Origin: Glutamicibacter mishrai
GTDB lineage: Bacteria; Actinomycetota; Actinomycetes; Actinomycetales; Micrococcaceae
Direction: 5' to 3'
Assembly (NCBI RefSeq): GCF_012221945.1
Contig: NZ_CP032549.1
Location: 1,178,001-1,242,000, forward strand
Length of the DNA: 64,000 bases
A model generated the notes under the pieces. The model had not been told where the DNA came from, ran no database searches, and saw nothing but the letters and a program-made list of their open reading frames with translations. This document shows positions 34,239 to 43,445 of the stretch, piece by piece. Within the stretch, counting starts at the first letter, position 1. Each line of letters opens with the position of its first letter. Made by a program: the position numbers and the translations under genes.

Positions 34239-35654
34239 ATGTCTGAAACCTTGCTCAGCGGCGAAACGCGTAGCGAGCATGATCTGATTGGCGACCTCGA
34301 CATCCCTGTGGAGGCCTACTGGGGCGTGCACACCCTGCGCGCCAAGAACAACTTCAACATCACCGGCACCACCCTGGCTGGCAACCCGCACCTGATCCGC
34401 GCACTGGCGCGCGTGAAGCAGTCCGCGGCCCGCGCCAACCACGAGCTGGGACTGCTGGACGCCGACCGCGCCCGGGCCATCGACCAGGCCTGCGAGTCCA
34501 TCGCCCACGGCTCGCTGCACGACCAGTTCATCCTGGATCCGATCCAGGGCGGCGCCGGCACCAGCACCAACATGAACGCCAACGAGGTCATCGCCAACCT
34601 GGCCCTGGAAATCCTGGGCCACCAAAAGGGCGAGTACCAGTACCTGCACCCGAACGACCACGTGAACCTGTCGCAGTCCACCAACGACGCGTACCCGACC
34701 GCGGTCAACATCGCCACCCACTTCGCCACCCAGCCGCTGTTGGAAGCGATGAAGACGCTGGAAGATTCCTGCAATGCCAAGGCCTCAGAATTCCGCACCG
34801 TGGTGAAGATGGGCCGCACCCAGCTGCAGGATGCCGTGCCGATGACCGTGGGCCAGGAGTTCCGCGGCTGGGCCGTGACCCTGGGCGAGGACCGGGCCCG
34901 CCTGGCCGAGTCGCTGTCCCTAGTCACCGAGATCAACTTGGGCGCTACCGCCATCGGCACCGGCTTGAACGCGCCGGCTGGCTACGCCGAGGCAGCCTGC
35001 CGCCACCTGCGCGAGCTGACCGGGCTGCCGCTGACCACCAGCCCGGACCTGATCGAAGCGACGTCCGATGTGGGCGCCTTTGTGCACCTCTCCGGCGTGC
35101 TCAAGCGCGTGGCCTTGAAGATCTCGAAGATCTGCAACGACCTGCGCCTGCTCTCCTCCGGTCCGCGCGCGGGCCTGAACGATATCCACCTGCCTGCCGT
35201 GCAGTCCGGTTCATCGATCATGCCCGGCAAGGTCAACCCGGTGATCCCGGAAGTCGTCAACCAGATCGCCTACCAGGTAGTCGGCCATGATCTGACCGTG
35301 ACCATGGCAGCCGAAGGCGGCCAGCTGCAGCTGAACGCCTTCGAACCAGTAATCGTCCACTCGATCGGCCTCTCGCTCAAGCACCTGACCAATGGCTGCT
35401 TGACCCTGGCCAAAAAGTGCATCGACGGCATCACCGTTGATGAACAAGCGCTACGCCGCGAGGTGGAGAACTCCATCGGCTTGGTGACCGCGCTGAACCC
35501 ACGTTTGGGCTACGCAGCCAGCACCTCGGTGGCTTTGGAAGCGTTGCACACTGGACGCGGCGTGGCAGAGCTGGTGCTCGAACGCGGGCTGCTCTCTGCA
35601 CAAGACCTTAATGAGCTGCTCTCCCCAGAGCGCCTCGCAAACCTCTCCGACTAG
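34239..35654 (+). CDS. aspA: Aspartate ammonia-lyase
   Basis: A 471-aa fumarase/aspartase-superfamily enzyme that splits aspartate into fumarate and ammonia. The catalytic loop [11 protein letters not shown] has its Ser residues at 325-326; [10 protein letters not shown], the [14 protein letters not shown] stretch and [17 protein letters not shown] are aspartase signatures that separate it from fumarase. Full length. It lies between the asparaginase and permease genes; TGGAGAT precedes the ATG. Confidence 0.93.
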   Translation: MSETLLSGETRSEHDLIGDLDIPVEAYWGVHTLRAKNNFNITGTTLAGNPHLIRALARVKQSAARANHELGLLDADRARAIDQACESIAHGSLHDQFILDPIQGGAGTSTNMNANEVIANLALEILGHQKGEYQYLHPNDHVNLSQSTNDAYPTAVNIATHFATQPLLEAMKTLEDSCNAKASEFRTVVKMGRTQLQDAVPMTVGQEFRGWAVTLGEDRARLAESLSLVTEINLGATAIGTGLNAPAGYAEAACRHLRELTGLPLTTSPDLIEATSDVGAFVHLSGVLKRVALKISKICNDLRLLSSGPRAGLNDIHLPAVQSGSSIMPGKVNPVIPEVVNQIAYQVVGHDLTVTMAAEGGQLQLNAFEPVIVHSIGLSLKHLTNGCLTLAKKCIDGITVDEQALRREVENSIGLVTALNPRLGYAASTSVALEALHTGRGVAELVLERGLLSAQDLNELLSPERLANLSD

Positions 35655-35668
35655 CTTCAAGGATCCTC

Positions 35669-37147
35669 ATGGACTCATCCACCCCGCACGCCACAGCGGC
35701 ACATGTGCCTGACGCAGCGCTGACCGCCGGCGACAATGATTACCACAAGGGCCTTTCCTCCCGACAAATGCAGATGATCGCGATCGGCGGCGCCATCGGC
35801 ACCGGCCTGTTCATGGGCGCCGGCGGCCGACTGGCCGATGCCGGTCCTGGCATTGTCATCAGCTACGCAGTCTGCGGCTTCTTCGCCTTCCTGATCCTGC
35901 GTGCCCTGGGTGAGCTGGTCATGCATCGCCCATCCACCGGCTCCTTCGTCTCCTACGCTCGCGAGTTCTACGGAGAGAAGGCTGCCTTCGCCACCGGTTG
36001 GCTGTACTGGCTGAACTGGGTGATGACCGCCATCGTGGACATCACTGCGGTGGCCCTGTACATGGGCTTCTTCGGCAAGTACGTGGCCTGGATCAACGCT
36101 GTGCCGCAGTGGGTCTGGGCGCTGCTGGCACTGGCCGTGGTGCTGACCATGAACCTGATTTCGGTCAAGGCCTTCGGCGAGATGGAATTCTGGTTCGCGC
36201 TGATCAAGGTGGTGGCGCTGGTCGCCTTCCTGATCATCGGCTGCTACTTTGTCATCTTCGGCACCCCGGTGGAGGGCCACGAAGTCGGCTTCTCATTGAT
36301 CACCGATAACGGCGGCCTGCTGCCCAACGGCTTGATGCCGGTGCTGGTATTGATGCAGGGCGTGGTCTTCTCCTACGCTTCGATCGAGCTGATCGGCACC
36401 GCCGCAGGCGAGGCCAAGAACCCCGAGAAGGTCATGCCCAAGGCCATCAACACCGTGATCATCCGCATCGCCGTGTTCTATGTCGGTTCCCTGGTCCTGC
36501 TCTCGCTGCTGCTTCCATACAGCGCCTACAGCTCGGGCGAATCCCCGTTCGTGACCTTCTTCGGTTCCATCGGCGTGCAGGGCATGGATGTCATCATGAA
36601 CCTGGTGGTGCTCACCGCGGCGCTGTCCTCGCTGAATGCAGGCCTGTACTCCACCGGCCGCATTATGCGTTCGATGTCCCTGAACGGTTCAGCTCCACGC
36701 TTTGCCGGACGCATGAACAAGGCTGGCGTGCCATACGGCGGCATTGTGATCACCGCCGTGGTGGCAGTGCTCGGTGTTGTCCTGAATGCCATCGTTCCCG
36801 CTGCGGCCTTCGAGATCGTGCTGAACTTCGCCGCCATCGGCATCATCGCTTCCTGGGGCATGATCGTGTTGTGCCAGATGGCCCTGGTGAAGTCGGCCAA
36901 GCGTGGCGAACAGGATCGTCCAAGCTTCCGCATGCCACTGGCGCCGATTTCCGGCTGGGTCACCCTGGCCTTCCTGGTCATGGTGCTGGTCATGATGGCC
37001 TTCGATAACCCGGTAGGCACCTGGACTGTCGCCTCGCTGGTCATCATCATCCCGATGATCATCGGCGGCTGGTACCTGTGCCGCGGCCGGATCAACGAAC
37101 TGGCCAAGGCCCGCATGAACGCCAAGGCGCCGGCGAACGAGGTCTAA
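35669..37147 (+). CDS. ansP: L-asparagine permease
   Basis: A 492-aa APC-superfamily transporter with 12 hydrophobic segments. Long stretches ([72 protein letters not shown]-like [20 protein letters not shown]) follow E. coli AnsP closely as I remember it. It would import asparagine for the asparaginase and AspA encoded upstream. It starts 15 bases after aspA with an AAGGA site. Confidence 0.9.
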   Translation: MDSSTPHATAAHVPDAALTAGDNDYHKGLSSRQMQMIAIGGAIGTGLFMGAGGRLADAGPGIVISYAVCGFFAFLILRALGELVMHRPSTGSFVSYAREFYGEKAAFATGWLYWLNWVMTAIVDITAVALYMGFFGKYVAWINAVPQWVWALLALAVVLTMNLISVKAFGEMEFWFALIKVVALVAFLIIGCYFVIFGTPVEGHEVGFSLITDNGGLLPNGLMPVLVLMQGVVFSYASIELIGTAAGEAKNPEKVMPKAINTVIIRIAVFYVGSLVLLSLLLPYSAYSSGESPFVTFFGSIGVQGMDVIMNLVVLTAALSSLNAGLYSTGRIMRSMSLNGSAPRFAGRMNKAGVPYGGIVITAVVAVLGVVLNAIVPAAAFEIVLNFAAIGIIASWGMIVLCQMALVKSAKRGEQDRPSFRMPLAPISGWVTLAFLVMVLVMMAFDNPVGTWTVASLVIIIPMIIGGWYLCRGRINELAKARMNAKAPANEV

Positions 37148-37172
37148 GCGACTTCGCTTTTACCGCGTAAAG

Positions 37173-37225
37173 AGCGGCCCGGAAAACACAGCTTCAAGCT
37201 GATTTCCCGGGCCGCTGTTTTGTTT
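37173..37225 (+). terminator. Terminator of the asparagine operon
   Basis: AGCGGCCCGGAAA (37173-37185) pairs with TTTCCCGGGCCGCT (37203-37216) with a one-base bulge; a T-rich run (TGTTTTGTTTTG) follows. Confidence 0.88.
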
Positions 37226-37553
37226 TGAAAGACCCGCCAAGGTACTGACTCCGATAATTGCTGGTCTTGTTTTAAGCGTTGAATCCCGCGACGCATAACC
37301 CCGACTTACTGGTGCAATCGGCACAAGATGATGTTGCGCTTTGCGAAGCTATTCGAAGCGCCGCTGGTCCTCAGAGCGTTCATCGCAAGTCCAGATTTTC
37401 TTGGAACCGCTGGTCTACCAGAAGCTAGTTCGCTCCACCTGTCTGGCAAGGTCACTTGGCAGGGAAAAATTCGCTGGCTACCTATCGAAGAAGGCTGGTG
37501 TTACTTCGTCGAAAACTTCGCCATCCTTCTTCAACAGAACCTATTGCGTGGTC
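37226..37553. other. Lower-GC stretch without a convincing gene
   Basis: Overlapping open frames on the plus strand (one at 37328-37654) have no recognisable product, no ribosome site and unlike codon use. I see no repeat or RNA gene. It flanks the decayed secreted-protein locus and may be degenerate DNA. Confidence 0.4.
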
Positions 37554-37694
37554 CTACTCCTGGCGCTGTGAATCGCGGTCCAGATGAGACGTTTCTCGAG
37601 CTGAAAAACCCACCAAAAATTGTCGAACCAAAAAGACAACGAACGTCACGATAGCAATAGCGATTATTGCAACGACAATCTGCCACGGTTGCAT
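37554..37694 (-). CDS. Small single-pass membrane peptide (46 aa)
   Basis: A short frame reads MQPWQIVVAIIAIAIVTFVV and continues FLVRQFLVGF, then a hydrophilic tail rich in Arg, Asp and Gln, ending in TAG. One strong transmembrane helix covers about residues 5-24. It lies 29 bases downstream of the secreted-protein pseudogene on the same strand, and GAGAG lies 9 bases before the ATG, so the two probably formed an operon. Function unknown; a partner or immunity-type role for the secreted protein is only a possibility. Confidence 0.55.
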   Translation of the reverse strand: MQPWQIVVAIIAIAIVTFVVFLVRQFLVGFSARETSHLDRDSQRQE

Positions 37695-37723
37695 TTCAAA
37701 TACTCTCTTTCAATATGCTTCGA

Positions 37724-38494
37724 TCATGAACCGAACGATGAGGTGGAGCCACCACCAGTATTGACGTTTAGGATCACTCCTACATCGCGACTAGTTGGTA
37801 TTCCTGCAATTTTCACGGTTTGTCGGGCCTTCAACTGAGCTTTGGCCGTCTGACTTGAGTATGCAGAGCGCTTGATGTAGCTCAACGAGCCTTTTCCCAT
37901 CCCGATTCCGCCTGTTTTGGGGTTGCTAATACTTTTGATGTAATGACCGTTGCTCAGACTATAACGGAAGCTGGCCGTAAAACCTGCTGACCAAGTTACT
38001 GCTTGGTGCCACACCTGGCAACTGCTTTTATGCGTCATACCTACTTCGTACTTGGTTGTGCATCCCTTGACGCAAGCAGGCAATGCTAGCGGGAAACCAC
38101 CCATTGAAGCAGCGGCAGAATTGTCAGGAAATACGGTTTCACTGATCGCCGAACCATCCTCCCAAGATTTGGTAACGGTTTGCGAACCATCAGGATTTAG
38201 TGCCTTGGTGACATTCACAGGCGATTTCATCGTCTCAGAATCCAATTTCCTTCCTGATGAAATTTTTTCGAGAAGAGCACTTTGTTTAGCAACAGGGATA
38301 TTCAGCTTTTCGAATGATTTCTCGATATATTCTAGGTCGTCCGCGCCCAAGAGCGATTCCGCATCAGAGTTCCTTGTCTGCGATGACTGGACTGTTGAGG
38401 TGGCTGCCTAGGCCGGTGACATGCTGACAGCGAGACCCGCTGTTAATGCGCAACGAGCAACGGCAACTGACACTTTTTTGACTGAAATTCTCAC
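37724..38494 (-). pseudogene. Secreted protein gene interrupted by an amber codon
   Basis: From a GTG at 38494 (GAGG just upstream) the frame encodes a textbook signal peptide, MRISVKKVSVAVARCALTAG followed by LAVSMSPA, then TAG at 38408-38410. The same frame continues at once with AATSTVQSSQTRNSDAESLL and stays open for 227 more codons to a TGA at 37724. Restoring the stop to CAG (one base) gives SPAQAATS, a normal signal-peptidase I site. The predicted mature part carries three Cys (ACVKGC and SSCQVW) and a Gly/Ser-rich end (NVNTGGGSTSSFGS); I do not recognise a family. A sequencing error is the alternative. Confidence 0.75.
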
Positions 38495-38774
38495 TTATCC
38501 TCGAACTAGATTTTCTGGATACTGTAAAAATTACCGGCGGACAGCCTGGTTCCATCTGTACAAAAGTACAGAAGCCGAGAAGTTCTTAACTGTAGGTTCC
38601 TGGCCACAGGTTCTGGACAGAAATCGGGAGGTCAAGATCATTTACTCAACAACATCGGGGCAAGGCGTGGGTTACGTGAATCGTCCAGAAATCCTTCGCC
38701 TCAATCGGCTGGCACATTATCGGTTTAGCGTAACTTTGCCCCGACAGTAGTTTAGGGCTCTTATCAGTGGCAAG
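38495..38774. other. Divergent promoter region
   Basis: This region lies between the secreted-protein pseudogene and the S9 peptidase gene. It holds the palindrome at 38556-38571 and a widely spaced inverted repeat (CGGGGCAA at 38656, TTGCCCCG at 38736). A plus-strand frame at 38421-38750 overlaps the signal-peptide region antisense and is not credible. Confidence 0.45.
38556..38571. promoter_or_regulatory. Palindrome upstream of the secreted-protein gene
   Basis: CTGTAC-AAAA-GTACAG is a perfect 6-bp inverted repeat, 61 bases upstream of the GTG start at 38494. It is a possible operator. Confidence 0.35.
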
Positions 38775-40841
38775 ATGAGTGAGGTGGAACACTCTAAGCA
38801 TTCATTTCATAATTTAGACAGCTACATCGGACTAGCCCGCGTCGGCGGATTGACGCTCTCCCCCGACGGAACACAATTGGTCACCACCATGAGCACTCTG
38901 TCCGAGGATGAAACTAGCTACGACAGTGCACTGTGGTCTATCGACCCCAAAGGCCAGTTGCCAGCGCGCCGGCTCACCTTCGGCGAACACGGCGAATCCC
39001 AACCTCAGTTCACCGCTAACGGCGACCTACTATTCGTGGCCAAACGTTCCAGCAAGGACGACGCCAAACCTGAAGGATGGCTACTACCAGCGGCAGGTGG
39101 TGAAGCCCGTCCGGTCATTTCTCACCCGGCCGGCGTGCAATCACTAAGCGTCTGCAGTAAGTCACCGCAAACCATCGTGTTAAAAAGCAGCGGCCACAGC
39201 CGCGCCAAAGACCTTGAAGCCGAAGAAAAACTGCGCACGGACCGCAAAGACAAAAAGGTCTCCGCCATTTTGCACACCGGATACCCGGTGCGTTACTGGG
39301 ACCATGATCTGGGTCCAGCAACTGCCCACTTCTATTCGGGCAACCTTCCTGAAGTCCAAGATTCTAAGCGCGCAGAACTCACCGATCTGACACCAGGCAT
39401 CGGTGCCAACCTGCAAGAAACAGCCTTCGATGTTGCCTCGAACGGTGATTTTTTGATCACCGAATGGCAAGTTCCTGAAGGTCGAGCTTCCAGTGCCCCG
39501 GGTCTGATGCGTATCGATCTACATACCGGCGCACAAGAAATGTTGTTGAGCCCGGATGACACCTACGAATACACCATTGGCAAGATCAGCCCAGACTCCA
39601 AGGAGCTGGCCTACGCACGCTGGCACCGTTCCACTGCGCAGACCGCCCCGGTCTTCGAACTGTGGCTGATGCATTTGGCCGATGGTTCAACCCACCAGAT
39701 CGCCGATGGCTGGGACCGCTGGGTCAACGACATCCAGTGGGTGCCCAATGGGCGTTCGCTGCTGCTCACCGCGGATGACAACGGGCACAGCCCGATCTTC
39801 CACCTGAGCCTGTACAACGACAAGATCACCCGGCTCACCGATGACGGCAGCTTCACCGACGTCACCATCAGCAGCGATTCACGCACCGCCTACGCGCTGC
39901 GTTCCAGCTACCTCTACCCGGCAGAGCCGGTGGCCGTGGACCTGACCCACGTCCACGAGCTCGAAGCCGGCGACTTCGCCGAAGCCACGCTACTGAACTC
40001 CCCCGCCGAGCGCCCCGCGCTTCCCGGCACCCTGACCGAGGTCAGCACCACGGCCGAGGATGGTTCCACCGTCCGCGCCTGGCTGGCCCTGCCGGAGACG
40101 GCCTCGGCACAGAACAAGGCGCCACTGCTGCTCTGGATCCACGGCGGTCCGCTGGGTTCGTGGAATGCTTGGAGCTGGCGTTGGAGCCCCTGGCTGCTGG
40201 TGGCCCAAGGCTACGCGGTATTGCTGCCGGACCCCGCCCTGTCCACCGGCTACGGCCAGGACTTCATCCAGCGCGGCTGGGGTCGCTGGGGCCAGGAGCC
40301 CTTCACGGATCTCATGGCCATCACCGATGCGACCGAAGCCCGCGAGGATATCGACGAAACGCGCACCTCCGCAATGGGCGGATCCTTCGGCGGCTACATG
40401 GCCAACTGGGTGGCCGGGCATACCGACCGCTTCAAGGCCATCGTCACCCACGCCAGCCTGTGGGCCTTGGAAGGCTTCGGCAAGACCACCGATGCGGCCT
40501 TCTACTGGACCCGCGAGATGAGCCCGGAAATGCGCGAGCAGAATTCTCCGCATCATTCGATCGGCAATATCGTCACCCCGATGCTGGTCATCCACGGCGA
40601 CAAGGACTACCGGGTGCCCATCGGCGAGGGCTTGCGCCTGTGGTACGAGCTGCTGGCCGATTCGGGTTTGCCGCAGAAGGAAGACGGAAGCACCGAGCAC
40701 CAGTTCCTGTACTTCCCGGACGAGAACCACTGGATCCTCAGCCCGCAGCACGCGAAGATCTGGTACGAAGTGGTTACCGAGTTCCTCTCCCAGAAGGTCT
40801 TGGGCAACGCCCCTGGCGAGCTGCCTGAACTCTTGGGCTAA
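38775..40841 (+). CDS. S9-family serine peptidase (acylaminoacyl/dipeptidyl peptidase-like)
   Basis: A 688-aa peptidase with an N-terminal beta-propeller (WD40-like repeats, about 15-400) and a C-terminal alpha/beta hydrolase domain. The triad is Ser537 (GGSFGGYM), Asp611 (HGDKDYRVP) and His652 (DENHWI). No signal peptide is seen, so it should be cytoplasmic and act on short or N-acylated peptides. The ATG at 38775 lacks a strong ribosome site. Its terminator overlaps the end of the convergent membrane-protein gene. Confidence 0.9.
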   Translation: MSEVEHSKHSFHNLDSYIGLARVGGLTLSPDGTQLVTTMSTLSEDETSYDSALWSIDPKGQLPARRLTFGEHGESQPQFTANGDLLFVAKRSSKDDAKPEGWLLPAAGGEARPVISHPAGVQSLSVCSKSPQTIVLKSSGHSRAKDLEAEEKLRTDRKDKKVSAILHTGYPVRYWDHDLGPATAHFYSGNLPEVQDSKRAELTDLTPGIGANLQETAFDVASNGDFLITEWQVPEGRASSAPGLMRIDLHTGAQEMLLSPDDTYEYTIGKISPDSKELAYARWHRSTAQTAPVFELWLMHLADGSTHQIADGWDRWVNDIQWVPNGRSLLLTADDNGHSPIFHLSLYNDKITRLTDDGSFTDVTISSDSRTAYALRSSYLYPAEPVAVDLTHVHELEAGDFAEATLLNSPAERPALPGTLTEVSTTAEDGSTVRAWLALPETASAQNKAPLLLWIHGGPLGSWNAWSWRWSPWLLVAQGYAVLLPDPALSTGYGQDFIQRGWGRWGQEPFTDLMAITDATEAREDIDETRTSAMGGSFGGYMANWVAGHTDRFKAIVTHASLWALEGFGKTTDAAFYWTREMSPEMREQNSPHHSIGNIVTPMLVIHGDKDYRVPIGEGLRLWYELLADSGLPQKEDGSTEHQFLYFPDENHWILSPQHAKIWYEVVTEFLSQKVLGNAPGELPELLG

Positions 40842-40849
40842 GGCATGCC

Positions 40850-40890
40850 GGTTTTGCCGGGGCGGGCGCTATGCTTGCCCCGGCAAAACC
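40850..40890. terminator. Hairpin overlapping the end of a coding region
   Basis: GGTTTTGCCGGGGC (40850-40863) and GCCCCGGCAAAACC (40877-40890) form a perfect 14-bp stem after the S9 peptidase gene. The right arm also encodes the last residues (VVLPG) of the convergent membrane protein, whose stop is in the loop. Confidence 0.8.
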
Positions 40891-43445
40891 ACCTTCTGCG
40901 GCTCATCGCCGCCGGCACCTCGGCTAGCCAGCACCAGATCGCGGGCGCGCTTGGCCACGTCGGCATCACGCTCATCAAGCAGTGCCACCAGGCGCTGCAG
41001 GTGCTCGGCCCGTGTCCCGAAGCTGGAGCCAAGACGTTCGGACAGGCTCATGGTGGACAGCTCTTCTGCCTCGCGCCAGGCCATCATCAATGCGCGTTCG
41101 AATAGCCGCTGCCCAGCCTCATCCGCCCGGCCGGACTCTGAGGAACCCAATACGGCCACCGCATTGATCTGCGAATCCTCCAGCCCCAAAGCCAGCTGCT
41201 CCAAACGCCTGCGGGTCTGCTCCAACGCTCGTGAACCGCGCGAGAACCGGTTGATCCGCGACGTCGCACCCAGCAGGTAGGCAACCAGTTGGATCAGGTT
41301 GAGCACGGTGAAGAAGAACATGAACGCGAGGATCCAGAACAGCAAGGCCGCGTTGTAGTCAGGCTCTTCGTATCCTGCCTGCTTGAGCACCGTCGCGAAG
41401 TCCTCCGCGGCGTGGGCCACTTCCATGGACGGGTATTGGGATTCATGGATGCTCCCATACTCCCACCCGATCGTGGATCCCCACGAGGCGGTCCCGCTGA
41501 TCACTGCACCTGAGATCAGGCCGGGCATGATGCCCTTGCCTTCATCGGTGATCAGCAAGGGAATAATGGTCAGGTCTTCAGGCAATTCCTGATCGACCGG
41601 ATCCATGCGGTCCTTGTACTCGTGCTTGATCCGCCAGATCGCCTGCTGCACGCTGCGCGGTGTTGACTCACGGTATTCAGAGCCTTCCCTGGCATGCAAT
41701 TCCAAATAGGATTCAGCATCACGCACCGCCACCAAGAGGTGCTGTTCTACCTCGAAGTCCTCTTCCATGTACTTGCGGATCTCGGATTCATCAACCAGGC
41801 CGTTCTTGTCATCGATTTCCAGCACCATGCCCTGGCCCGAGCCCTCATAGGTGGCCCGAGGTTTTTTGGTGACGTTGTACACGATGATTCCCGCGGCAAT
41901 CAGGCTTGCGCACAACAGCACCGCAAGCAGTCCGATGACCTTGGCACGGCCGAGTTTGCCCGGTTCATCCTTGCCGCCAAGGCGCACCGCAGAAAATTTT
42001 TCCAGCAACGCTGCTTGCCACGAGGTGCGCTTGGTTTCGGTCTTCCGGCCGTGGTCGGTGCTCAGCGTATCGCCGAGAATTGATCGAGCCACGCTATTGG
42101 CCACATGCAATTGATGCAAGGCGCCTTGCTGCGAGACCGGCGCCAGACCCAGGGTGGAGCGCAACTGGTTATGCTCCGCGGGCACTTCGGGGATGGGCGG
42201 GCGCTTCCCATGCGGATAACGGCGCAGTTTGCGGATGAGGCGCCCGGCAATCTGCGACAATTCTTCTTCGGCGCTCGCCCAGGCTTGCACCGCGTTGTTC
42301 TGTTTCGCGTCGCCTTGTGCTGCATCCAGCAAGGTTCCCAGAGCTTCGCGAAGCGCCGCCAGGTCGGCGCCGGCCACCATTTTTCCGGGGGCGTTTTCCA
42401 GGCGGATCAGCAGTTCTGTGGCGGCATCGTTGATCGGGCTGCTGAGCTGATCGAAGGTGGACCCGGTGCCGGCCAGGCGCGCATGGACCGATCCGGCACC
42501 CATGAGGCTGTCGGCCAGGGTGGTGAGCTTGCGGGTGGTGGCTTCAAATCCGACGAGCTGTTCGCCGGTCTTCTTGGCCAGGCATTGTTCGCCATCGAAG
42601 ATCGCTGCAACCAGCGGATCTTCATTGCGAGCCGCATTCAGGGACAGCTTCTGCAGCTGGTTCCAGGCTTTGGTGAACCCTTGCGGACGCTTCGACTCAT
42701 CGGTAGCGACATAGGTGGCTTCCAGGGCTTCCAAGTCCAGTACCACGCGGGCCAGCTTGCGTTGGGCTACGGCCAGCCGACGGTGCCGGGACTCCCACCG
42801 CGAACGGAAACGCAACGCCGGAACGAGGAACGCGGCCGTGAGCATTGCGCTCAGACCCACCACCGAGAACCAGAACATGACCGAACTTGTCGGGGATTGA
42901 TCCAGCACCACCGAAGCGGTATGCGCCGCAGCTACCACGGCTTTGACGCCGTGGCCTACGGAGACGTTCTTGGTGAAGGCATTCTCGATGTCGTAGCGGG
43001 CGTCGGTCCGCTCTTCCTTGCTGCCCGTGAGATTCTCGGCCAGCGCCACCCCGCTGAAACGCTCATCAACATCCGAGTTCTTGGGATCCAGGTCCTCCAG
43101 CTTGGACGAGATGATGATCTGGCCATCAGGCACTTGGCCACGGAGAGTTTCATCGCCGGTCAGCCAGCGGTCCGCCAGGATCACGGTCAGCGGTTGCGAG
43201 GAACGCACCGGGTGCTCGGCCAGTTCAGCGTTGACCCGCTCCTGGCTGATATTAAAATCTTGCTTTCCCTGGACCTGCACGGTGACTTCATACGGCAGCG
43301 GGACACTGGCCGCGTGGAGTGCGAACGCCGCACGGACACCGAGCATGGCAGTGACCAGCGCAAGGAAGAGCGCAACAAATGCCGTCCAATGATAAGGCCG
43401 GCGCAAGCGGCGCCCCATGGAATCGTGCATCAACCGGGCGGCCAT
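40869..43445 (-). CDS. DUF5129-like membrane protein with a duplicated layout
   Basis: An 858-aa protein I cannot assign a function. The layout occurs twice: a transmembrane helix (about 18-45; about 505-525), an external domain of about 150-170 residues, a second helix (about 185-210; about 695-715), then a basic coiled region (RHRRLAVAQRKLARVVLDLEALE; RALEQTRRRLEQLALGLED). It resembles DUF5129 proteins found beside TPM-domain proteins in actinobacteria. Its ATG overlaps the stop of the TPM gene by one base, so the two are coupled and probably act together in the envelope. Confidence 0.72.
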   Translation of the reverse strand: MAARLMHDSMGRRLRRPYHWTAFVALFLALVTAMLGVRAAFALHAASVPLPYEVTVQVQGKQDFNISQERVNAELAEHPVRSSQPLTVILADRWLTGDETLRGQVPDGQIIISSKLEDLDPKNSDVDERFSGVALAENLTGSKEERTDARYDIENAFTKNVSVGHGVKAVVAAAHTASVVLDQSPTSSVMFWFSVVGLSAMLTAAFLVPALRFRSRWESRHRRLAVAQRKLARVVLDLEALEATYVATDESKRPQGFTKAWNQLQKLSLNAARNEDPLVAAIFDGEQCLAKKTGEQLVGFEATTRKLTTLADSLMGAGSVHARLAGTGSTFDQLSSPINDAATELLIRLENAPGKMVAGADLAALREALGTLLDAAQGDAKQNNAVQAWASAEEELSQIAGRLIRKLRRYPHGKRPPIPEVPAEHNQLRSTLGLAPVSQQGALHQLHVANSVARSILGDTLSTDHGRKTETKRTSWQAALLEKFSAVRLGGKDEPGKLGRAKVIGLLAVLLCASLIAAGIIVYNVTKKPRATYEGSGQGMVLEIDDKNGLVDESEIRKYMEEDFEVEQHLLVAVRDAESYLELHAREGSEYRESTPRSVQQAIWRIKHEYKDRMDPVDQELPEDLTIIPLLITDEGKGIMPGLISGAVISGTASWGSTIGWEYGSIHESQYPSMEVAHAAEDFATVLKQAGYEEPDYNAALLFWILAFMFFFTVLNLIQLVAYLLGATSRINRFSRGSRALEQTRRRLEQLALGLEDSQINAVAVLGSSESGRADEAGQRLFERALMMAWREAEELSTMSLSERLGSSFGTRAEHLQRLVALLDERDADVAKRARDLVLASRGAGGDEPQKVVLPGQA

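Noticed and set aside
37328..37654. Plus-strand 108-codon frame
   Set aside because: It overlaps the better-supported 46-aa minus-strand gene, has no ribosome site and resembles nothing I know.
38408..38410. Programmed recoding at the amber codon
   Set aside because: TAG is not used for selenocysteine and nothing points to pyrrolysine genes; a point mutation or sequence error is simpler, though readthrough was kept as a test.
38656..38743. CGGGGCAA...TTGCCCCG inverted repeat upstream of the S9 peptidase
   Set aside because: The arms are only 8 bp and 72 bases apart, too weak to call a structure.
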